Assembly: GCA_020148055.1 (NCBI GenBank)
Contig: JAHCRF010000005.1
Coordinates: 1-41,789, forward strand
Direction of reading: 5' to 3'
DNA length: 41,789 nt
Origin: Patescibacteria group bacterium
GTDB taxonomy: Bacteria; Patescibacteriota; Minisyncoccia; Minisyncoccales; JAHCRE01
Of this stretch, positions 23,223 through 29,399 are shown piece after piece; within the stretch, counting starts at the first letter, position 1; each line of letters begins with the position of its first letter. The notes below the pieces were generated by a model. That model was not told where the DNA came from. It worked only from the letters and a program-made list of their open reading frames with translations, and did not search any database. The translations under genes were made by a program, and so were the position numbers.

Positions 23223-23762
23223 TTAAATTTGTTTTTCTTTTATTATAGTAGAAACTCTCCCCCCTTGCCACTGGCCTCGATATAAGTTTGTTTTTCCTTT
23301 AATTTCAAAAAACATAACATGTAAAACTCGTGCTCCCATTTCTAACTCAAATTTTTCATTTCCTAAGTTGAAAATTCCTGTTGTCAGCTCTCCTCTATAT
23401 CCTGGCGCAGTTTGGCCACCAAAAATATAAATCCCTGATCGAAAAAGGCTCGAGCGAGGAGTAAATAAAGTTAGAAGATTATCCGGCATGTTTAATCGTT
23501 CAATTGTCTTCATCAAATAATAGGTGTTAGGCAAAAGGATTACTTTCCTTGATCTCTTTCTGTCAAATTTCGCCAAGAGTTTGACTTTCGGAGTTTTCCT
23601 TTCCTCAATTCCTAAAAATCTCCTTCCCTTGATTTCATAAATTTCGCCTATCCTAAAATCAAAACCAGCTCCTTCAGGATTCTTCAACTCCCTCTTAGAT
23701 AAATTCTCCACCAATTTTTTTTCCTTAACCAATTTCAAAATTTTTTTTACTCCCAAAATCAT
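23223..23762 (-). CDS. Dcd/dUTPase-fold protein with altered active site
   Basis: 179 residues starting MILGVKKILKLVKEKKLV. GAGFDFRIGEIYEI resembles the QPASxDLRxG strand, LFTPRSSLFRSG the PRSSL/GRSSL phosphate loop, and TAPGYRGELTTGIFNLG the central motif; GARVLHVMFFEI and YRGQWQGGR complete the fold. Aligned on PG(Y/W)xG, the deaminase Glu is Gly, and the Asp that activates water in dUTPases (in IDxDYxG) is absent too. Either the substrate or the chemistry has shifted, or it is a binding subunit. It overlaps the ThyX-like gene by 4 bp and glyA follows one base later, so it belongs to the dTMP operon. Confidence 0.8.
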   Translation of the reverse strand: MILGVKKILKLVKEKKLVENLSKRELKNPEGAGFDFRIGEIYEIKGRRFLGIEERKTPKVKLLAKFDRKRSRKVILLPNTYYLMKTIERLNMPDNLLTLFTPRSSLFRSGIYIFGGQTAPGYRGELTTGIFNLGNEKFELEMGARVLHVMFFEIKGKTNLYRGQWQGGRVSTIIKEKQI

Positions 23763-25369
23763 TTTCTCAAATTCTTTAATTTTTTCTCAAATTTCTTTCT
23801 CAACTCAGTCTTCATCTTCTGATGAAATTTTTTATTATATTTTTTAACCAATTTTTTAATATGGAAGCAGCTTTTCTCTTCAGGGCAAAATCCAATAGTC
23901 TCGCATTTTGGCCCAATAAATTTATTTAACCAGCCATATCCCCCTTTTTTCAGAGCTCTTTTAATTTGGGAAACCTCTTTTACGGTTTTTCTTTTCATCT
24001 CTTCTTCTGCAGTTGGGCAAAGCCGTAAAGGATAATATCCAGTTAGAAGATTGTATAAATCATATTGCTGCAAAATATCGATCTTTATTGCTCTCGGAAT
24101 TAAAAAAATCGCATTTCTTGGCTTAATTTTTAATCTAATCAAATTTTGATATCTCTCAAATGTCTCTTGGGCAACAGAAAGATATCCTAATAAAAACTCT
24201 GGGTTTCGCTTGACAGAAGGAGGAACGGAGAAAATTTCTTCTATTTCCTTCACCAATTTTTTATTGATTTTCTTTCTTTTAATTTGATTTTTAAATTTGT
24301 CAAATCTTTTAGCCGCTCTTTCAATACAAAAGTATATTGATTCTATAATCTGAGGGCAAGTTCTGTGCCTCTTTTTCTCTCCCCAAACGCGCCAAGGAAC
24401 CGAAGACAAAACTTTAAATCTCACGGCTTCATTATAATCCCTAAAAATTTCCTGACGAAAAACGAGAAGTCTCTGCCAATCCTTTTTAATCTGTTTTAAT
24501 GAACGAAATGTCTTTTCAGTAAGCTGCTCTAACTTTTTCAGTCTTTTCCTCAAGCCCGAAGTCATCAAGATATCCATTGAAACTAACCTTGTTCCCTCTT
24601 CCAATTTGATTCTTTCTCGAAGCTCTCTGGTCAGGTTTGATTTTTCTGGATCTTTAAAGATATTCGGGTAAGGATAAATATTTCTTGGTGCTAATTCTCT
24701 AGTGGCATAAATTAAATCGACTCCCAGATTCCTTAATTTTTTTTCAATTTCTTTAAGTAAAATTTTAATCTCCTCTGGCATCCATTCCTTTTCGTTCTCA
24801 TATTCTCTCTTCACTAGCACTATTGATTCGATTGGTAATTGAATTACGCCAGTGCCGTAAATTCCGTATTGTAAAATCTTACTTGCCTCATCTTTTGAAA
24901 TTCCTTGAGATAAAAGGAAATTAAAAAAAATAATAATTTTTCTTGAAATATCTTGATAAATCTCTCTTGCTTCTTTGTTTAAAAAGATTTCGTTAGGAAA
25001 AATGATGTCCTTTTCATCAGTTTCCGTTCTCCTTCCAGAGGCAACTAAAGAGGAAGAAAAAAGTATTCCAGTTAAAGCCGAATCCAAAAATTTGCTTCCC
25101 TCATAGTTCAAACAAAGAGAAGGAGTAGTGGCAATTGAAGCATGACCGATCAGGGAAGATTTCTGTAAGATATCCTTGATTGTTTTATTTAAATTTTTGT
25201 TTTTCTTTTTAATCTCCTCGGAAATAGCCTTTATTGATTCACCCTTATATGTTAAAAGACCAGAAAGTGAAACAATTTGCTGAGGATTTAAAATTCCTGT
25301 TTTATCTTTTAAAACAGGAATTATTCCTAAAATTTTTACATTTAAGTCTGAAACTAAACGAGGCTTCAT
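23759..25369 (-). CDS. long ThyX-like protein (apparent tandem of two ThyX-related domains)
   Basis: 536 residues, about twice a normal flavin-dependent thymidylate synthase. N-terminal half: SSLIGHASIATTPSLCLNYE (about residues 71-90) followed by SGRRTETDEKDIIFP (about 111-125), which follows the ThyX order GH.S..EH, then SR and the RHR...S.RY segment. C-terminal half: a second RHRTCPQ (334-340), PRNAIFLIPRAIKIDI (417-432, like the ...LP......TxxxxxxNxR helix) and PLRLCPTAEEEMKR (447-460, like RlcxxAQwEIR). A Cys cluster, PKCETIGFCPEEKSCFH (487-503), ends it. The role inferred is dUMP methylation with flavin, NADPH and methylene-THF, or a diverged activity. Its overlap with dcd and the dut-like gene, with glyA nearby, supports dTMP synthesis. 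Confidence 0.7.
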   Translation of the reverse strand: MKPRLVSDLNVKILGIIPVLKDKTGILNPQQIVSLSGLLTYKGESIKAISEEIKKKNKNLNKTIKDILQKSSLIGHASIATTPSLCLNYEGSKFLDSALTGILFSSSLVASGRRTETDEKDIIFPNEIFLNKEAREIYQDISRKIIIFFNFLLSQGISKDEASKILQYGIYGTGVIQLPIESIVLVKREYENEKEWMPEEIKILLKEIEKKLRNLGVDLIYATRELAPRNIYPYPNIFKDPEKSNLTRELRERIKLEEGTRLVSMDILMTSGLRKRLKKLEQLTEKTFRSLKQIKKDWQRLLVFRQEIFRDYNEAVRFKVLSSVPWRVWGEKKRHRTCPQIIESIYFCIERAAKRFDKFKNQIKRKKINKKLVKEIEEIFSVPPSVKRNPEFLLGYLSVAQETFERYQNLIRLKIKPRNAIFLIPRAIKIDILQQYDLYNLLTGYYPLRLCPTAEEEMKRKTVKEVSQIKRALKKGGYGWLNKFIGPKCETIGFCPEEKSCFHIKKLVKKYNKKFHQKMKTELRKKFEKKLKNLRK

Positions 25370-25953
25370 CTTATCTTCTTCCTAATCTCTTGATTTATTT
25401 TACTGGCTTGAGGAGATTTAGGTTTAGCATATTTGTGATCCCTTTGCTTTAAGTAAGGAATTTCAGCTGGACTGGATAAGGTCTCAAAAGTTAAAGCGCA
25501 AATTCTGGTCACTGCGGCGTATAAGATAACTGGCATAGTCCCCATATTGCCAAGCTCTATTACTCCCTTTCCTTTCCAACCAGGATCAAATCGAGCTGCT
25601 GTTAAATGAACTATTACTCCAAGCCTTGCCAAGGTAGATCTTCCATCGAGCCTGGCCATTAAGTCACCGCTTAAAGAAAATTCTTCCTTCGTCGTAGTTA
25701 AAACAAAGCCTCTTGGTTGCAAAATAAAAGGGGCCCCATCTTCAATCTTTATTTCTTCCATAATCTCTTCAAAATCAATTTTTCTTCTTGCATCCAAATA
25801 AGGATATTCAGAGGGCTTAAAGGTTTTGAAAATATTTCCCAGATGTAAATCCAAAGAACAAGGTCCCAATTGCTCTTTGAAATTTGGTTTGGGTGTGATT
25901 TTAATCTTCCCTTCTTTAATGTATTTTTTTATGTCGCGGTCAGAAAGGATCAT
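25366..25953 (-). CDS. dcd: dCTP deaminase
   Basis: Deaminates dCTP to dUTP (possibly on to dUMP). It starts MILSDRDIKKYIKEGKI. LGPCSLDLHLGN, LDGRSTLARLGVIVHLTAAR (phosphate loop, about residues 102-121) and FDPGWKGKGVIELGN carry all expected residues, including the catalytic Glu in GVIEL. ICALTFETLSSPAEIPY and a Lys-rich tail follow. Length 195 is normal. It heads the operon dcd, thyX-like, dut-like, glyA with 4-bp overlaps. The promoter touches the start codon. Confidence 0.93.
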   Translation of the reverse strand: MILSDRDIKKYIKEGKIKITPKPNFKEQLGPCSLDLHLGNIFKTFKPSEYPYLDARRKIDFEEIMEEIKIEDGAPFILQPRGFVLTTTKEEFSLSGDLMARLDGRSTLARLGVIVHLTAARFDPGWKGKGVIELGNMGTMPVILYAAVTRICALTFETLSSPAEIPYLKQRDHKYAKPKSPQASKINQEIRKKIR

Positions 25954-25959
25954 AAAAAT

Positions 25960-25965
25960 ATTATA
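25960..25965 (-). promoter_or_regulatory. -10 box for a near-leaderless dcd mRNA
   Basis: TATAAT on the minus strand, six bases before the dcd ATG, with another TATAAT a few bases further up. No ribosome-binding site lies between box and start. Confidence 0.6.
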
Positions 25966-26028
25966 ACATTATACATCACTTAATAATAATGTCTAAAAGG
26001 TCTGTTAAATAAAAATTCTAGAAACATC

Positions 26029-26448
26029 CTATTCAATCTCAATTCCCATATTCTTTGCTGTGCCCTCGATTATTCTCATGGCTTTTTCTATATCCTGAGT
26101 ATTTAAATCCTCCATTTTCTTTTTGGCAATTTCCCGAAGCTGCAACCGAGTAATTTTTCCAACTTTAATTTTATTTGGTGTCCCCGAGCCTTTTTCAATG
26201 CCTGCTGCCTTTTTTAAGAGTTCAGAAGCAGGCGAAGTTTTTAACCTAAACTCATAAGATTTATCCTCAAACACAGTAATCTCAACGGGTATTGTAAATC
26301 CCGCCTGATTTTTGGTCTTTTCATTAAACTTCTGGCAGAATTCAGGAATATTTAAACCATGGGGAGCTAACGCCGGGCCAACCGGAGGAGCAGGAGTGGC
26401 TTGACCAGCCGGAATCTGTAATTTTATTTTTGCCTTAATTTTCTTCAT
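26029..26448 (-). CDS. rplK: 50S ribosomal protein L11
   Basis: 139 residues. [20 protein letters not shown] is diagnostic of the N-terminal domain, and [15 protein letters not shown] and the C-terminal rRNA-binding part ([35 protein letters not shown]) are complete. It lies directly after nusG, as in most bacteria, but rplA (L1), which normally follows, is absent; dcd comes next. A CGAGAAC palindrome stands between nusG and rplK. Confidence 0.96.
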   Translation of the reverse strand: MKKIKAKIKLQIPAGQATPAPPVGPALAPHGLNIPEFCQKFNEKTKNQAGFTIPVEITVFEDKSYEFRLKTSPASELLKKAAGIEKGSGTPNKIKVGKITRLQLREIAKKKMEDLNTQDIEKAMRIIEGTAKNMGIEIE

Positions 26449-26476
26449 CGCGTTATTAAACTATACTGAATAAATT

Positions 26477-26501
26477 TACTACGAGAACAGTTCTCGTAGT
26501 A
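26477..26501. repeat. CGAGAAC-W-GTTCTCG palindrome, copy 3 (nusG/rplK gap)
   Basis: A perfect 25-bp palindrome with arms TACTACGAGAAC and GTTCTCGTAGTA around a central A (26489). It stands 29 bases upstream of the rplK start, in the 69-base gap after nusG. Confidence 0.85.
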
Positions 26502-26517
26502 TTGTAGAAATGACAAT

Positions 26518-27063
26518 TTAAAGTTTTTTAATTTGCAATGAATCTAATTCTACTGGTGTATCTCGGCCAAACATATTGATTAAAACCCTAACCTTACCTC
26601 GCTCTTCATCGATTTCTGAAACTTTTCCATCAAAATCCTTAAAGAGCCCGTCGACAATTTTTACCGAATCTCCAACTTTAAATTCAATTTTATATTGAGG
26701 TTCTTCAACTCCCATTCTCTTTTTTAAAATCTCAATTTCTTTGGATGAGATTGGAACGGGGACAGTTCCTGCCCCAACAAAACCGGTAACATTGGGGGTG
26801 TTGCGAACAACATACCAGGAGTCATCAGTAACAATCATTTCAACCAAAACATAACCAGGATAGATTTTTTCCTCAACTATTTTTCTTTTACCATCTTTTA
26901 TTTTAATCTTTTTTTCTTTCGGGACTATTACATTAAAAATTTTATCTTCCATGCCCAAAGCTTCAATCCTCTGTCTAAGATTTTTAGCTACTGCATCTTC
27001 ATAGCCAGAATAGGTATGGATAACGTACCAATTTCTTTCTTGAGGTAATCGTTGTTTTGCCAT
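26518..27063 (-). CDS. nusG: transcription termination/antitermination protein NusG
   Basis: 181 residues. The NGN domain starts RNWYVIHTYSGYEDAVAKNL and includes VPKEKKIKIKDGKR and IYPGYVLVEMIVTDDSWYVV with RNTPNVTGFVG. The C-terminal KOW domain is at about 127-181 (FKVGDSVKIVDGLFKDFDG). It couples RNA polymerase to Rho or the ribosome. It lies 14 bp after secE. Confidence 0.97.
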   Translation of the reverse strand: MAKQRLPQERNWYVIHTYSGYEDAVAKNLRQRIEALGMEDKIFNVIVPKEKKIKIKDGKRKIVEEKIYPGYVLVEMIVTDDSWYVVRNTPNVTGFVGAGTVPVPISSKEIEILKKRMGVEEPQYKIEFKVGDSVKIVDGLFKDFDGKVSEIDEERGKVRVLINMFGRDTPVELDSLQIKKL

Positions 27064-27077
27064 AAAACGGTTGAAAA

Positions 27078-27278
27078 TTATAGGACTAATCGATTTAATA
27101 GGGCGGTGAATAGGAAATCCAGGCCGCCCAAAAATATGGCTAATGCCAAAGAAACACCAATAACAATCAGAGTATTCTTAAAAAGCTCTTTTTTAGAAGG
27201 CCAACTAACTTTTCTTATTTCCAATCTCACTTCTTTTAGAAAAGTGATGATTTTTTTTGGGAATTTGCTAATTTGCAC
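27078..27278 (-). CDS. secE: preprotein translocase subunit SecE
   Basis: 66 residues with FLKEVRLEIRKVSWPSKKEL (the conserved amphipathic helix) and one membrane helix (TLIVIGVSLALAIFLGGLDF). The minimal SecE form is usual outside enterics. The only start in frame is a GTG at 27276-27278 with no ribosome-binding site, set in an AAATTAGC-repeated stretch, so the true start is uncertain by a few codons. The partner SecA is in this window; SecY is not. Confidence 0.93.
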   Translation of the reverse strand: MQISKFPKKIITFLKEVRLEIRKVSWPSKKELFKNTLIVIGVSLALAIFLGGLDFLFTALLNRLVL

Positions 27279-27312
27279 AAATTTGTCGCTAATTTTAATC
27301 TATTTTTTAAAA

Positions 27313-27326
27313 AGCCCTTCAGGGCT
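27313..27326 (-). terminator. terminator between gyrB and secE
   Basis: Stem AGCCC/GGGCT with a 4-base loop, flanked by A5 and T5 runs. On the minus strand it lies 54 bases after the gyrB stop and 34 bases before secE. Confidence 0.75.
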
Positions 27327-27379
27327 CTTTTTATATCTTAGTTGAAGAGTCCTTTACTGTCAAGCTTTCTCGAAACCTT

Positions 27380-29356
27380 TTAAATGTCTAAATTCTTTAC
27401 TTTTTTGGCGTGGGTTTGAATGAATCTTTTTCGAGGTAATACTTCCTCGCCCATTAAAGTATCAAAAATTCGATCGGCTCCCTTAGCATCTTCAATTTCT
27501 ACCTTTAATAAGACCCTGTTTTCAGGACTCATAGTTGTCTCCCAAAGTTGGTCAGGGTTCATCTCTCCTAATCCTTTATAGCGCTGAATTGAAATTCCTG
27601 AAATTTTCTCCTTTTTCATTGAATCTAAAATTTCAACTTTGTCAGCTTCGGTATAGGCATACTCAACCCTTTTTCCTGCCTGGATTCGATAAAGAGGAGG
27701 TTGAGCAATGTATAAGAAACCGGCTTCAATTATTGGTTTGAAATAGCGATAAAAAAGAGTTAGAAGTAAAGTTTTGATATGATTTCCATCTGTATCAGCA
27801 TCGCAGGTTATAATAACCCGGTGATATCTTATTTTCTCTAAATTAAAATCTTCGGCAATCGCTGTACCCAAAGCAATAATTAAAGATTTAATTTCTTTTG
27901 AGGATAAGATTTTGTCAAGCCGAACTCTTTCCACATTTAAGATCTTACCTCTTAGAGGTAAGATGGCTTGAAAATGACGGTCCCTTGCCTGACAACTCGA
28001 ACCGCCAGCTGACTTGCCTTCCACTATATATAATTCACTTTCCTCAGGTTTCCTTGAAATGCAATCAGCCAACTTTCCTGGCAAGGCTAATCCTTCTAAA
28101 ATTCCTTTTCTCAAAACTGTTTCTTTAGCTGCTCTGGCTGCTTTCCTGGCTTTTTGAGCTAAAATACAATTTTCAATAATTACTTTAGCATCTCGAGGAT
28201 TTCTCTCTAAAAAATCAGACAGAGTCTCGGAAACAACTGCTTCAACCGCAGCCTTAGCTTCGGTGTTGCCCAGTTTTTTCTTGGTCTGACCTTCAAATTG
28301 GGGTTCTCTTATTTTAATTGAAATTACTCCGGTTAAACCCTCCCTGATATCTTCACCGGTTAAATTACCATCGTCTTTTCTGAGAAGGTTATTTTTCCTG
28401 GCGTAATCATTTAAGGTTCTGGTTAGAGCAGTCCTAAAACCAGTAAGATGGCTTCCACCCTCTGAAGTGAAAATATTATTAGCAAAACTTTCTTCTAAAG
28501 ATTCATACTCAGTGGTGTATCGAAAGGCAGCTTCTGTAATTATTCCATTTCGTTCGCCCAAGCCATAAAAGATATTTTGGTGGCGAGGAGTGATTCCTCG
28601 AGTTAAATGTTTTATATAAGATACAAGACCTCCCTCAAAATAAAAGGTGAAACTTTTTTTATCCTCAGTTCTGAGATCAGAAAAGGTTATCTTTACTCCT
28701 TTGGTCAAATAGGCTTGTTGACGTAAATAATTAAAGATTTTCTTATAATCAAATTTTATTTCCCTAAAAATTTCAGGGTCTGGTTCAAAAATAACAGTAG
28801 TTCCTGTTTTTTTAGATTTGCCAATTTTTTTAACCTTGGTCTTTGCCTTTCCCCGAGAATATTCTTGATAGTATTTGAAACCTGACCGACTAACTTCAGC
28901 TCTTAAGAAATGGGAGAGGGCACAAACAGCTGAAATTCCCACTCCATGAAGTCCGCCAGTTGAGGCATAAACCTTTCCACCAAATTTTGCACCAGCATGC
29001 AAAGTAGTCATCACTGTTTCCAAGGCCGATTTTTTTGTTTGGGGGTGCTTCTCTACTGGAATTCCCCGGCCATTATCAGTTACCTTGACCCTATTTCCCG
29101 AAACTAAAGACACCCCAATCTCTGAGCAATGACCCATCAATGCTTCATCGATTGAATTTCCAACTGCCTCACAAATCAAATGGTGTAATCCTTCTACTCC
29201 GGTTGTCCCAATATACATCGCTGGTCTTTTTCGGATTGGCTCTAATCCCTTCAACACATAAATATCCTTAGCCCGGTAAGTTGTCTCCGTCTTTTTCTTT
29301 GTTCGGACCGCCCTCTTTTTTCTTTTCTTTTTAGTTTTAATTTTTTTGCGAACCAT
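27380..29356 (-). CDS. gyrB: DNA gyrase subunit B
   Basis: The ATPase subunit of gyrase. The GHKL ATPase motifs are EAVGNSIDEALMGH (about residues 63-76), VTDNGRGIPVEKHP and STGGLHGVGISAVCALS. The TOPRIM part has SELYIVEGKSAGGSSCQARD (the near-invariant EGDSAGG reads EGKSAGG), AILPLRGKILNVERV and ITCDADTDGNHIKTLLLTLF with the metal Asp residues. The C-terminus has QRYKGLGEMNPDQLWETTM, diagnostic of GyrB/ParE. A basic N-terminal tail of about 25 residues (KKKRKKRAVRTKKKT) is extra. Length 658 fits GyrB of Gram-positive type. gyrA is not in the window, so ParE cannot be formally excluded. Confidence 0.92.
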   Translation of the reverse strand: MVRKKIKTKKKRKKRAVRTKKKTETTYRAKDIYVLKGLEPIRKRPAMYIGTTGVEGLHHLICEAVGNSIDEALMGHCSEIGVSLVSGNRVKVTDNGRGIPVEKHPQTKKSALETVMTTLHAGAKFGGKVYASTGGLHGVGISAVCALSHFLRAEVSRSGFKYYQEYSRGKAKTKVKKIGKSKKTGTTVIFEPDPEIFREIKFDYKKIFNYLRQQAYLTKGVKITFSDLRTEDKKSFTFYFEGGLVSYIKHLTRGITPRHQNIFYGLGERNGIITEAAFRYTTEYESLEESFANNIFTSEGGSHLTGFRTALTRTLNDYARKNNLLRKDDGNLTGEDIREGLTGVISIKIREPQFEGQTKKKLGNTEAKAAVEAVVSETLSDFLERNPRDAKVIIENCILAQKARKAARAAKETVLRKGILEGLALPGKLADCISRKPEESELYIVEGKSAGGSSCQARDRHFQAILPLRGKILNVERVRLDKILSSKEIKSLIIALGTAIAEDFNLEKIRYHRVIITCDADTDGNHIKTLLLTLFYRYFKPIIEAGFLYIAQPPLYRIQAGKRVEYAYTEADKVEILDSMKKEKISGISIQRYKGLGEMNPDQLWETTMSPENRVLLKVEIEDAKGADRIFDTLMGEEVLPRKRFIQTHAKKVKNLDI

Positions 29357-29399
29357 AATTTAGCTTATTATTTTGATTTTTGCATTTTAAATTTTGAAT

